A stretch of 64,000 bases of DNA from Cronobacter dublinensis subsp. dublinensis LMG 23823. GTDB lineage: Bacteria > Pseudomonadota > Gammaproteobacteria > Enterobacterales > Enterobacteriaceae. The position numbers and the translations under genes were made by a program. Under the pieces are notes generated by a model that worked only from the letters and a program-made list of their open reading frames with translations, was not told the origin of the DNA and did not search any database. Positions 1-8,831 of this stretch are shown here, piece after piece. The stretch is taken from NCBI RefSeq assembly GCF_001277235.1, contig NZ_CP012266.1, forward strand, positions 3,410,001 to 3,474,000, read 5' to 3'. The first letter of the stretch is position 1; the number at the start of each line of letters is the position of its first letter.

Positions 1-3000
1 CGCCGGCGTCAGCGCCACCGTCCAGTTGCCGTTGTTATCGACCGTGCCGGTAAGTGCCGCGCCGCCATCGATGCTTATCTGCACCGTCTGGCCCGCGCCG
101 GTCAGGCCGGTATTGCCGGTAACCTGCTGGCCGAGCGCCGCCTCACTCTGGTTGATAATGCCATCGCCAAAGAGCAGATCCGGCACGGCGGCGGTCGGCG
201 GCGTGCGCAACACCTCCACCGACGCGCCCGCGCTCGCCGGGTTGCCGAACTGATCCTGCGCGCTGACGGAGAGCGTGTACTGGCCGTTTTGCAGCGCCGT
301 CAGCTGGTCGGGGCCGACATTAATCTGCCATGCGCCGCCCGCGCCGATGACGCCATTCAGCGTCACGCCGCCCACGGTGACCACAATCGGCGTATTGACG
401 GCAAGCCCCGTCGAGGTGCCGCTGATAACGCCGCCGTTCTGGATTTCGCTCAGGTTAATCAGGCCGTCGGTGAAAATCGTGCCGAGCGCGACGGTCGGCG
501 TGGTGTCATTACCAACGGTAACCGGCAGCGGCTGGCTGTCGCGGTTGCCGGTCGGGTCGGTCACCGTGAGCGTCAGTTCCTGCGGGCCATTCTCCAGCGC
601 CTGCAGTTGCGCAGCCGGAATAGTAATACTCCAGTTGCCGTCGTTACCCGCCACCGTCTGATAGGTCTGGTCGCCGACCGTTAATTCCACCGTCGATCCT
701 GCCGTCGTGGTGCCGCCGAGCGTCTGCTCGGTCAGTGATTCACTGACGTTCAGGATCCCGTCATCCAGGAAGCTGCCGGGGTTGATGCCGGTTGCGGGCA
801 GTGAGGTATCCACCGTCACCGTGCTGGTGTCGGTCGCCGTGTTTTGCGCCGCGTCGCTGGCGGTGACCGTGACGGTATAACCGTCATCGGCAAGCCCGGC
901 GAGCGCCGACGCCGGCACCGTCACGCTCCACAGGCCGTTGGCATCAGTGGTGCCGGTGTAGGTGACGTTATTAAAGACCACGCTGACGATAGTGCCCGGC
1001 GCGAGATTCGACGAGGTGCCGGTGATATCCAGCGGCTGGCCGCTCTCCTGGCTATTGATGATGTCATCGCCCGCGATCGGGTTCAGCGCCACCTGTGGCT
1101 GTGAGCCAGGCTGGGCGGCGAAGTTCACCGGATACTGAACAAACGCCTGGTTGCCCGACTGGTCAGTAACGGTAACGCCCACGATCTGCTGACCATCCGC
1201 GACCTGCGCCAGCGCGGTGGTCGGGACCGTCACGGTCCAGGTGCCGTTCGCCTGAACCTCGCCGGTATACGTCTGCCCGTTGAGGGTGACGGTCACGGTC
1301 TGGCCCGACTCGACGCGGGTGGTGGTGCCGGTGATTTGCAGCGGCGACTGCGCTTCGGCGGCGTTGATGAAATTATCCGTCGCCACGGTATTCACCGTCA
1401 CCAGCGGCGCGTTAGCCGCCGAGGCATCGAGCGTCAGCGACACTCTTTCGCTGCTGGTGTTGCCCGCCGCGTCACTCACCGTGGCGATGACGCTGACCGG
1501 GCCGTCCGGCAGGCTCGCGAGCGCGCCCGCAGGCAGCGTCACGCTCCAGCTGCCGTCGCTTTGCACCAGCGCGCTGTAGCTTTGGCCGCCAATCTGCACC
1601 AGCACCGTTTGCGGGTTCTGCGGATCGTACGGCGTCGCGCTGCCGCTAATGGTCAGCGGCTGTGCGGCTTCGGTAGCGTTGATGATGTTATCGGCGGTGA
1701 TGTCGTTAACGCTCAGCACCGGCGCGGTGAGATCGACCGTCACCGTGCTTGTCGAGGTGTTCTGGTTCCCGGCGGCGTCAGTCGCGGTCACGACCAGCGG
1801 CGTCTCGCCTTCGTTAAGGCCCTGCAGCGCGGCGGGCGGCAGCGTGACCGACCAGTTGCCGCTGCTGTCCACCACGGCGGTGTAGGTGTCGTCGCCAAGC
1901 TGAACGGTGACGGTTTGCCCCGCGCCATTAACGCCGGTAGCGCCGCTCAGCGTGCCGCCTGCGCTCACTTCCGCAGCGCTGATAATACCGTCGGTAAATG
2001 GCGTGTTGAGCGTCACTTCCGGCAGCGCGGTGGTGATAATGGTAAAGCTCTGGTTGCCGGAGACGACCGCGCCGTTTTCATCGGTGCCGGAGACCGTCAG
2101 CGTTGCGGTGCCGTCGCCGATGGCGATCGCATCCGCGCGCGGTACGGTGACGCTCCAGCCGCCGTCGGCGTCGGTGGCCGCGGTGTACTGTTTGCCGTTG
2201 AGCGTGATGGTTAGCGTCGTTTGCGGCGCGAAGTTCACGCTGGTGCCACTCAGCACCAGGCCATCGGCGATATCGTTCAGCGAGACGCGGTTATCACCGG
2301 TTACCGGCGTAACCGTCAGCGCGCTGATGTCGGTATCGACGCTAAAGCCGCGATCGAGGCTTACGCTGTTGCCCGCCGCGTCGCTCGCGCCAACCGTCAA
2401 AGTGTAATCGCCGTTAGTCAGGCCCGTTAAGGCGCTGGCGGGCAGATCCACCTGCCAGCGACCCGCTGAATCCACGACGCCGGTGAACGTATCGTCGCCA
2501 AGCGTCACCGTGACGGTCTGGCCGGCGGTGACGTTGGTAGCGGTGCCGCGAAGCGTTACCCCGGTGGCGCGTTCCCCGGCGTCGATAACGCCGTCGCCGC
2601 CCACCGGATCGATAGTCAGCAGCGGCGCGCGCGCCGGGTCGACCGCGACAGTTATCGGGCGCGAGGCGGTGGCGGTGTTGCCCGCCGCGTCGGTGACCGT
2701 GACGCTAAACTGCGCCTGGCCGTTCGGCAGCGCCTGCAGATCCGCCGCCGGAATATCCACCGTCCATTCGCCGTTCGCGCCGGTCACGGTGGTGTTGTAG
2801 GTTTTGCCGTTCAGCGTCACGACGATACTGTCGCCCTGCGCGGCCCCGGCGGCGACGCCCGAGAACGGCTGCGCCTGGCCCGCTTCGGTGATATTCAGCG
2901 CGTCATCCTGCGCGAACGGATTGAGCGTCAGCGTCGGCGCGTCGACATCGACGGTGAAATCGACCGTCGAGGTCTGGCTGTTGCCCGCCGCGTCGCGTAC

Positions 3001-5580
3001 CACGATTTGCAGCGGCACAGGGGAGTCATTGCCGGTGAGCGAGTCCAGCGCGCCGGACGGCAGCGTCACCGACCAGTTTCCGTTGACGTCGACAGTGCCC
3101 TGATAGGCCTGGCCGTTCAGCGTGATGGTGATGGTCTGGCCCGCGCCGGTGCTGCCGGTGGTGCCGGTGAGCGTCTGGTTCACACCCGCTTCCGCCTGGC
3201 TCAGCGTGCCGTCGGTAAACAGCGGGTCCACCGTCACATCCGGCAGGTTGTTGATGATAACCGTGAGCGTATGGCTGTCGCTGACGCCGCCCGCCTGCGC
3301 GGTGGCGGTCACTTCATAGCTGCCATCGGGGAGCTGTTGCAGATCTGCGGCCGGAACGGTGGTTTGCCAGTTGCCGCTGGCGTCGACGGTTGCGGTGTAG
3401 GTGATGCCGTTGAGCGTGACGGTGATTTCGGTGTTGGCCGCCAGCCCGGCGCTGGTGCCGCGAATGGTTAACGGGGAATCCGCTTCGGCGCGGTTAATAA
3501 AATCGTCGTCGGCGATGATGCTGATGGCGACGCCGGACGCCGCGGTATCGACCGTAATCGGCGCCTGAATCGTCTGCGTCTGGTTCCAGGTATCCGTGAC
3601 GCTCACCTGAATGGCGTTATCGCCGTTCGCCAGCCCCTGCAACACGACGGCAGGCACATCGACGCGCCAGTTGCCTGCCGCATCCACCGTCGCCGTGGCG
3701 CTCCACGCGCCGATGGTCACGGCGACCAGGCTGCCCGGCTCGGCGTTGGCCACGCTGCCCTGCAGGGGCTGCGCGGTTTTGATTTCCGCCGCGTCCAGCA
3801 CATTGTCACCGGTAAACGGCGTGACGGTGACAGATGGCTGCGCGGTTTTCACATCGATGGCGTCGGTCACCGTCGTGGTATTGCCCGCGGCGTCGGTGGT
3901 CGTCACCACAACCGGGTTTGCACCGGGTGACAGCGCGCCAAGATCGGCCGCCGGTAGCGTTATCTGCCAGTTGCCGTCGCTGCCGGTCGTCGTGGTGTAA
4001 GTCTGGCCGTTGAGCGTAACCGTAACGGTTTGCCCTGCCTCCGAACTGTTGCCGGAGAGCACCTGATCGGTCGTCAGCTCCTGGGCGTTCAGCTTGCCGT
4101 CGTCGGTCAGGGTGTAGAGCGAGAGCGTGGGCGGCGTGGTGTCAACGGTAACGGTGGTATTGCTGCTGGCGCTGTTGCCCGCACCGTCCGTGACCGTGAC
4201 CACAACCGGCGTCTGCCCGGTCGGCAGCGTTTGCAGCTGCGAGGCCGGTGCGGTGACGCTCCAGCCGCCGTCAGCGCCTGCTGTCGTGGTATAGGTCTGG
4301 TTGCCGAGCTGTACGGTGACCGTCTGGCCGCTACCGCTGACGCCGGTGTTGCCGGTGAGCGTCTGATTCTGCTGCAGGTCGGCGGCGTTCAGCGCGCCGT
4401 CGCCAAACGGCGTGGTGATGGTCGGCTCCGGCAGATCGTTAATCGCGACGTTAATCACGCGGTCGGCGGTGGCGCTGGTCTGCCCGGCGGTGACGGTCGC
4501 CGTCACGGTGCGCGGGCCATCCGGCAGCGAGGCCAGGTCGGCCGCCGGAATCAGCACGCTCCAGTTGCCCGCGCTGTCGAGCACGGCGGTGTAGGTTTTG
4601 TCGTTAAATGTGACCGTCACCTGCGCGCCTGGCCCGGTCACGGTGGTGATACCGCGAATTTCCAGCGGCTGCGTGGCTTCCGCCGCGTTGAGGTAGTCGT
4701 CTGTGGAGAGAATGGCAATCGAGACCGACGGCACGGTGCGATCGACCGGGATAGTGTCCGTCACGGTAAGCGGCGCGCCGGTGCCGTTCGGTACGCTGAC
4801 ACTGAGCGTGGCGTTGCCGTTGGCGAGCGCCTGGAGGTCACCACTCGGGAGGGTCACCTGCCAGGTGCCGTCGCCCCCGACCGTAGCATAATAGTTCTGG
4901 CCATTGAGCGTGACCGTCACTACCGTGCCCGCCGCGATATTCTGCGTCGAGCCGCTCAGCACCTGATCGATGCCGAGCTCAGCGCCATTCAGGGCGTTAT
5001 CCGCCGTCAGCGGATCCACCGCCAGCGCCGGCTGGTCGAAATTAACGGTAAACCGGGTTTCGCTGGTGGTGGTGTTGCCCGCAAGATCGGTAATGCTGAC
5101 GCCAAGCACGTACTGCTGCCCGTCCTGCAACGCCTGAAGATCTGCCGCCGGAATGGCCGCCTGCCAGCGGCCATCGGCTTCCACAACGGCGGTGTAGGTT
5201 TTCCCGTTCAGCGTGATGGTGACGATTTGCCCCTCTTCCGCGACTCCCGTGGAGCCGCGCAGGATCTGATCGGTTGCGGTCTGCTCGCCGCCGAGCACCC
5301 CGTCGGTAAACGGCGTCAGCTGTAACGTGGGAGCCACGGTGTCGACGTTAATATCGACCGTCTGGTTCACCGTGTTGCCGTTAACGTCCACCAGCGATAC
5401 GGTGATTGTGTTCAGCCCCTGCGGCAGCGTTTGCAGTACGCTTGCAGGAAGCGTCACGCTCCAGGTGCCGTCGGCACCGATAACGCCAGTGTAGGTCTGG
5501 CCGCCCAGCGTGACGGTGATGGTGCGCCCCGCGTTAGCGACATCCACGACGCCGCTCAGCACCTGGTTTTGCAGCACTTC
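1..5580 (-). repeat. Tandem ~300-bp Ig-like repeats inside the adhesin gene
   Basis: Nineteen copies of a diverged coding repeat recur about every 300 bases. The codons for the conserved NW-S/T-VTL strand sit near 23, 325, 633, 925, 1227, 1549, 1851, 2153, 2450, 2762, 3070, 3368, 3668, 3966, 4260, 4562, 4858, 5160 and 5460. The units are in frame, so unequal recombination would change adhesin length without breaking it. They are protein repeats and have no CRISPR-like spacing. Confidence 0.85.
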
Positions 5581-6207
5581 GCTGGCGTTAAGCACGTTAT
5601 CCTCGGTGAACGGATCGAGGTCGATTGCCGCCGGATCTGGCGTTTCGCCACCGCCATTGTCACCACCGCCGTTATCCCCGCCCCCGTTGTCGCCGCCGCC
5701 GTTGTTGTTATCGTTGCCGCCGCCCCCACCGCCGCCGCTGTCGCTGGCTGCAATCGCGACGCCCGCGATAGCCCCGACTGCCGCGATCCCGCCCAGCACT
5801 TCCAGGGTGGTCAGCCCTTCCGCACCCGTCAGCGCGCCGAGGGAGGTTTCCGCCATCGTCGGCACAATCGCCTCGGCGACCGCCGGGCCGGGCTCGGAGG
5901 CAAAAGGAAACAGCGCGTGGTGCACGCCGTTGTCGTCTTCGAAAATGAGTTCGCTGTGCTGACCTTCAGCATCAAGCTGGAAGAAGTTCTGGTAGCGCAC
6001 CGTTGTCCCGTCTTTCATATGGACAATCAGGTCGTTTCCCTGCCGTTCATAAAAATTAACCGTTTCGGGAGAAGCATTTATTCGCACAATGCTGGTCTGG
6101 GATAAATTCACCACCCGGTCCGCACTCTGTGAATAATGGTTAACGACATCTCCGGTATTCTGGTTGAGAATATCCACGGTAGGCGAAAGACTATTTTGAA
6201 CGGCCAT
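1..6207 (-). CDS. bapA: BapA-like giant adhesin, N-terminal part (runs off the left edge)
   Basis: One minus-strand frame stays open from the ATG at 6207 to base 1 (2069 codons), checked at several points. An AGGA ribosome site lies about 8 bases before the ATG. Residues 1-130 form a BapA/LapF-type prefix region. Residues 137-155 are hydrophobic and Gly/Ala-rich, and residues 156-188 are a Gly/Asn/Asp linker with GGGDN units. From about residue 190, nineteen Ig-like repeats of about 100 residues follow, each with a core like GxWxVTLP. This is known architecture for surface adhesins exported by type I secretion and used in biofilm formation. The C-terminal secretion signal and any transporter genes lie outside the window. 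Salmonella bapA also lies near ssrA, which supports the name, but repeat proteins are hard to assign to orthologues. Confidence 0.85.
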   Translation of the reverse strand, partial: MAVQNSLSPTVDILNQNTGDVVNHYSQSADRVVNLSQTSIVRINASPETVNFYERQGNDLIVHMKDGTTVRYQNFFQLDAEGQHSELIFEDDNGVHHALFPFASEPGPAVAEAIVPTMAETSLGALTGAEGLTTLEVLGGIAAVGAIAGVAIAASDSGGGGGGGNDNNNGGGDNGGGDNGGGDNGGGETPDPAAIDLDPFTEDNVLNASEVLQNQVLSGVVDVANAGRTITVTLGGQTYTGVIGADGTWSVTLPASVLQTLPQGLNTITVSLVDVNGNTVNQTVDINVDTVAPTLQLTPFTDGVLGGEQTATDQILRGSTGVAEEGQIVTITLNGKTYTAVVEADGRWQAAIPAADLQALQDGQQYVLGVSITDLAGNTTTSETRFTVNFDQPALAVDPLTADNALNGAELGIDQVLSGSTQNIAAGTVVTVTLNGQNYYATVGGDGTWQVTLPSGDLQALANGNATLSVSVPNGTGAPLTVTDTIPVDRTVPSVSIAILSTDDYLNAAEATQPLEIRGITTVTGPGAQVTVTFNDKTYTAVLDSAGNWSVLIPAADLASLPDGPRTVTATVTAGQTSATADRVINVAINDLPEPTITTPFGDGALNAADLQQNQTLTGNTGVSGSGQTVTVQLGNQTYTTTAGADGGWSVTAPASQLQTLPTGQTPVVVTVTDGAGNSASSNTTVTVDTTPPTLSLYTLTDDGKLNAQELTTDQVLSGNSSEAGQTVTVTLNGQTYTTTTGSDGNWQITLPAADLGALSPGANPVVVTTTDAAGNTTTVTDAIDVKTAQPSVTVTPFTGDNVLDAAEIKTAQPLQGSVANAEPGSLVAVTIGAWSATATVDAAGNWRVDVPAVVLQGLANGDNAIQVSVTDTWNQTQTIQAPITVDTAASGVAISIIADDDFINRAEADSPLTIRGTSAGLAANTEITVTLNGITYTATVDASGNWQTTVPAADLQQLPDGSYEVTATAQAGGVSDSHTLTVIINNLPDVTVDPLFTDGTLSQAEAGVNQTLTGTTGSTGAGQTITITLNGQAYQGTVDVNGNWSVTLPSGALDSLTGNDSPVPLQIVVRDAAGNSQTSTVDFTVDVDAPTLTLNPFAQDDALNITEAGQAQPFSGVAAGAAQGDSIVVTLNGKTYNTTVTGANGEWTVDIPAADLQALPNGQAQFSVTVTDAAGNTATASRPITVAVDPARAPLLTIDPVGGDGVIDAGERATGVTLRGTATNVTAGQTVTVTLGDDTFTGVVDSAGRWQVDLPASALTGLTNGDYTLTVGASDAAGNSVSLDRGFSVDTDISALTVTPVTGDNRVSLNDIADGLVLSGTSVNFAPQTTLTITLNGKQYTAATDADGGWSVTVPRADAIAIGDGTATLTVSGTDENGAVVSGNQSFTIITTALPEVTLNTPFTDGIISAAEVSAGGTLSGATGVNGAGQTVTVQLGDDTYTAVVDSSGNWSVTLPPAALQGLNEGETPLVVTATDAAGNQNTSTSTVTVDLTAPVLSVNDITADNIINATEAAQPLTISGSATPYDPQNPQTVLVQIGGQSYSALVQSDGSWSVTLPAGALASLPDGPVSVIATVSDAAGNTSSERVSLTLDASAANAPLVTVNTVATDNFINAAEAQSPLQITGTTTRVESGQTVTVTLNGQTYTGEVQANGTWTVTVPTTALAQVADGQQIVGVTVTDQSGNQAFVQYPVNFAAQPGSQPQVALNPIAGDDIINSQESGQPLDITGTSSNLAPGTIVSVVFNNVTYTGTTDANGLWSVTVPASALAGLADDGYTVTVTASDAAQNTATDTSTVTVDTSLPATGINPGSFLDDGILNVSESLTEQTLGGTTTAGSTVELTVGDQTYQTVAGNDGNWSITIPAAQLQALENGPQELTLTVTDPTGNRDSQPLPVTVGNDTTPTVALGTIFTDGLINLSEIQNGGVISGTSTGLAVNTPIVVTVGGVTLNGVIGAGGAWQINVGPDQLTALQNGQYTLSVSAQDQFGNPASAGASVEVLRTPPTAAVPDLLFGDGIINQSEAALGQQVTGNTGLTGAGQTVQISIDGGAALTGTVDNNGNWTVALTPA

Positions 6208-6790
6208 TCTTCATTTCCTCTGACTGGGGAAGCACGCTGCGCGGCACAAGCGTCCATTAATAGACACTTATGGGTTACCCCTTACCGAACAGGGCGGCGC
6301 TGGGGAGAGTCGATGTCCCGAAATGTGTTGAAATATTTGTTAAACCAATAAAAACAATAAGTTGATGTAAAACGAAGCGGTTTATGTGTACAAATACTTA
6401 ACAAAATGTATAAGCAACGCGGTGCCGTTTGGCAAAAAAAACATAAAAAAAAGAGTGCTTGCACAATAATGCGGCGTGGTCTACCCGGCGTTATTTTGTC
6501 GTTAAGTCACGGAAATTTAAAATGCGACTCAGGCGTTATTAATGAATTTTAAAATCATCAAAAATGAATTAATCACCCGATTCTTAAAGAAGCGTAAAAA
6601 TATATTCTATTTTTTGATTCGATTTATTTCCCAGGAATTCAGGGGGTATTTTCTGGGGATATAACGAAGCGAAACGGTAGAGTTGTGAAAGATGTCTCAC
6701 TTTTCTGCAACTGCTTTGCTGGCAACCTAAAAGCACAAAAAACAAGCAGTCAGCAGGCGAAACGATATGGACTGGTCACGCGTGGGTAAA
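6208..6790. promoter_or_regulatory. AT-rich intergenic region between adhesin and ssrA
   Basis: About 580 bases without a credible gene. The middle (about 6330-6670) is markedly AT-rich against GC-rich neighbours, with many A/T runs. It must hold the leftward promoter of the adhesin gene and the start of the ssrA promoter. AT-rich upstream regions of surface adhesins are often bound by H-NS and biofilm regulators; that is inference here, and no specific operator was recognised. Confidence 0.4.
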
Positions 6791-6802
6791 CTCTGTTATA
6801 CT
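6773..6802 (+). promoter_or_regulatory. Probable ssrA promoter
   Basis: A good -10 hexamer TATACT lies at 6797-6802, about 16 bases before the mature tmRNA 5' end. The -35 candidate TGGTCA (6773-6778, 18-base spacer) is weak. The position suits a short 5' leader removed by RNase P. Confidence 0.5.
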
Positions 6803-6817
6803 TAGCGTTACACTTTT

Positions 6818-7181
6818 GGGGCTGATTCTGGATTCGACGGGATTCGCGAAACCCAAGGTGCATGCCGAGGGGCGGTTGGCCTCGTAAAAAGCCGCAAAAA
6901 AATAGTCGCAAACGACGAAAACTACGCTTTAGCAGCTTAATAACCTGCTTAGAGCCCTCTCTCCCTAGCCTCCGCTCTTAGGACGGGGATCAAGAGAGGT
7001 CAAACCCAAAAGAGATCGCGTGGATACCCTGCCTGGGGTTGAAGCGTTAAAACTAATCAGGCTAGTCTGGTAGTGGCGTGTCCGTCCGCAGCTGCCAGGC
7101 GAATGTAAAGACTGGACTAAGCATGTAGTACCGAGGATGTAGGAATTTCGGACGCGGGTTCAACTCCCGCCAGCTCCACCA
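6818..7181 (+). ncRNA. ssrA: Transfer-messenger RNA (tmRNA)
   Basis: 364-nt tmRNA, almost identical to the enterobacterial sequence as I remember it. It rescues stalled ribosomes, acting as an alanyl-tRNA and then as an mRNA that adds a degradation tag. The tag frame at 6908-6940 reads ANDENYALAA and stops. The 5' end starts GGGGCTG and the 3' end is a T-arm, acceptor strand and CCA (7179-7181), together forming the tRNA-like domain. The last 45 bases lie in the 49-bp prophage attachment core, which restores the gene end, so insertion leaves ssrA intact. Confidence 0.97.
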
Positions 7182-7185
7182 AATA
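7137..7185 (+). other. attL of the P2/186-like prophage
   Basis: A 49-bp sequence from the ssrA 3' end through CCA plus four bases is repeated without mismatch at 38331-38379. The flanks differ on both sides of each copy. The integrase gene lies next to the other copy, so this is the left junction of a prophage inserted by site-specific recombination into ssrA. Confidence 0.95.
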
Positions 7186-7190
7186 AAACA

Positions 7191-7222
7191 AGGGGTTACG
7201 CGCAAGCGTAGCCCCTTTTTCT
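7191..7222 (+). terminator. Rho-independent terminator after ssrA
   Basis: Stem GGGGTTACGC / GCGTAGCCCC (one G-U type mismatch) with a GCAA loop, followed by a T run. It lies inside the prophage just right of attL, so the phage supplies a new terminator for the interrupted ssrA transcript. Confidence 0.85.
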
Positions 7223-7343
7223 TTGCCCAAGACCACTTTGCGTCCACCACTATCAACGAGCTATAGACATCGCCATTTGACCTAACTTATGTTGGAGATG
7301 CTCTAAGGCGTTTGTAATCCAACACAAGGGAACTTTGAAGGGT

Positions 7344-7817
7344 ATGCGCACATTTTTGAATCAGTCCTTGCTCCTGCTTGCTTTATCGCCACTAAGTGTC
7401 TGCTCCCATGCTGTAACCTTTAAAATTTACAACAAACAAGGGGTTGAGTGTAATTATAGTATTAATGAACATGGATTCGCTGAAAGTGAAGATAGCGGCC
7501 CAAAAGGAACGGGAGTCTGCTGGGATATCGATATGATGAGAAAAGCTGACAAATTTATAAAAGATAAAGCACTCAAAAATGAGACTGCGCAAGACAAAGG
7601 CATCAGGCTTATCAAAGCAAGCTTTAATTCATGCTCTTTAGGCTCCTCTACACAATTAACACCTTATGAAAAAGTATTATCATACGCAAAGATCATAAGT
7701 GAGTTTAAAGGTGATGGGTACGCCATAAACCGCATATCTGATAGTTTCGAAAAAGGAAAAAATGCCATAGGGGTAGCAGACTTTGAGTTTTGCCAACGTG
7801 TAGCACTTTCCCCTTGA
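7344..7817 (+). CDS. Predicted secreted protein, unknown function
   Basis: 157 residues from the ATG at 7344; an in-frame TTG at 7335 is an alternative start. The N-terminus has Arg, a Leu-rich core (about residues 7-17) and a likely signal peptidase I site after SHA, so the mature protein should be periplasmic or exported. The mature part contains several Cys that could form disulfides. I do not recognise the family. The gene lies between attL and the late block, transcribed against the tail genes and more AT-rich than they are. This is typical of a lysogenic-conversion cargo gene. Confidence 0.6.
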   Translation: MRTFLNQSLLLLALSPLSVCSHAVTFKIYNKQGVECNYSINEHGFAESEDSGPKGTGVCWDIDMMRKADKFIKDKALKNETAQDKGIRLIKASFNSCSLGSSTQLTPYEKVLSYAKIISEFKGDGYAINRISDSFEKGKNAIGVADFEFCQRVALSP

Positions 7818-7954
7818 GTATCAACGATAATGGGTTTTTTATTGCCACTAAAATTAATCTTTACAAAACAGCAGCTTGTCAGATTGCTTTGCAATCAAAG
7901 GCGACAAAATGGCGACACAGAGTTAGTTTGCCTCCATCCAACGATATTCCAGTG

Positions 7955-8182
7955 CTATTCCGGGCGCTCTGTCTTCACCAGATCGACAAGCCAAGCGATT
8001 AGATAAGCCAACGCAAAAAAGCCGACGAACCCGGCCAGCTTCATCAGCCAACCATCTACTATAAACAGACAACCAAAAGCCGCGAAAGCGCAAAGGCAGG
8101 TTGTAACCGCCTCGACCATGTTTGCCGCATGATTCCTCACAGATTTAAAAACATTATTTCGCGAGGAGTTTGCACATTTCAT
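7955..8182 (-). CDS. Small two-helix membrane protein, partner of the upstream gene
   Basis: 75 residues from the ATG at 8182, with AAAGG about 9 bases upstream; a TTG at 8188 is a less likely start. The start overlaps the end of the 211-residue gene by 29 bases, suggesting translational coupling. Two hydrophobic stretches, roughly residues 23-45 and 48-68, predict two membrane helices. Function is unknown. As the second gene of a soluble/membrane pair in a prophage cargo slot it could be an immunity, exclusion or effector component, but nothing in the sequence decides this. Confidence 0.55.
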   Translation of the reverse strand: MKCANSSRNNVFKSVRNHAANMVEAVTTCLCAFAAFGCLFIVDGWLMKLAGFVGFFALAYLIAWLVDLVKTERPE

Positions 8183-8789
8183 TTTCAATACCTTTACACT
8201 GAACTGGGTGGCTTTCGATATATATCAGATAGGGTTCAAGTTCACTTTCGACCAGAAAATAAACCATATCTAAATTCATGTAGACAACTTTGTAATAGGT
8301 AATCGGATATTTGGTTTTCATCCTTCGGGATGCTCTGGCAGCCTCTTCAATCATGCCTTGTATCATAACAATGTTGAGCGTGAAGGCTGACGCTACGCGA
8401 GTGACACGCGTCATGACCTTTCCCATTTTCACCCTATTTATTATGCGTTTAGCAATGTATTGCGAGACAAATGCCTGAGCCCCCATACGGCTACCCAGCT
8501 TTGCATCTGAGTAATGCAGCTTATCGTTGATCGCTTTCTTACCTGCATCATCTAATTTCTGATAGAAATCAGTTATCACCATCGTAACCAGTCTTCTAAC
8601 CGGCTCTTCATTTGATGCGAGGTCTTTGAATGCCCGCATAAATCGCTCGGTTTCATACTCATTGCGCACTTTCAACTCGCGCCCAAAGGCACCTGACCCT
8701 TCAACTGTCCTCACGGCGGTTAAATAAAGCCCTTCCGGAAAAGCTGCGAGCCCGTCAACAATTCCCTTCGCTATCAGTTTTGCATCCAT
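8154..8789 (-). CDS. Uncharacterised prophage cargo protein
   Basis: 211 residues if started at the ATG at 8789, which has a purine-rich GAGATGGG upstream; in-frame starts at 8798 and 8831 are possible. The protein is mostly helical in character, with a basic middle and one hydrophobic stretch around residues 130-150. I do not recognise the family. It is followed by an overlapping small membrane-protein gene, so the two probably act together. It lies in the attL-side cargo region of the P2-like prophage, outside the conserved structural genes. Confidence 0.6.
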   Translation of the reverse strand: MDAKLIAKGIVDGLAAFPEGLYLTAVRTVEGSGAFGRELKVRNEYETERFMRAFKDLASNEEPVRRLVTMVITDFYQKLDDAGKKAINDKLHYSDAKLGSRMGAQAFVSQYIAKRIINRVKMGKVMTRVTRVASAFTLNIVMIQGMIEEAARASRRMKTKYPITYYKVVYMNLDMVYFLVESELEPYLIYIESHPVQCKGIENEMCKLLAK

Positions 8790-8831
8790 AAAACCCATCT
8801 CACGAAATATGCGGTAGTGGAAGGTTATCAA

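Noticed and set aside
1..5580. Regular repeats as a CRISPR array
   Set aside because: The period is about 300 bases, the copies are diverged and in frame, and they code Ig-like domains.
275..6105. Many long plus-strand open frames over the adhesin gene
   Set aside because: They are antisense shadows of the repetitive GC-rich minus-strand gene: they repeat with the Ig units, have skewed composition and no ribosome sites.
6282..6464. Small minus-strand gene upstream of the adhesin
   Set aside because: AT-rich region with low-complexity translation, no ribosome site and no recognisable pattern.
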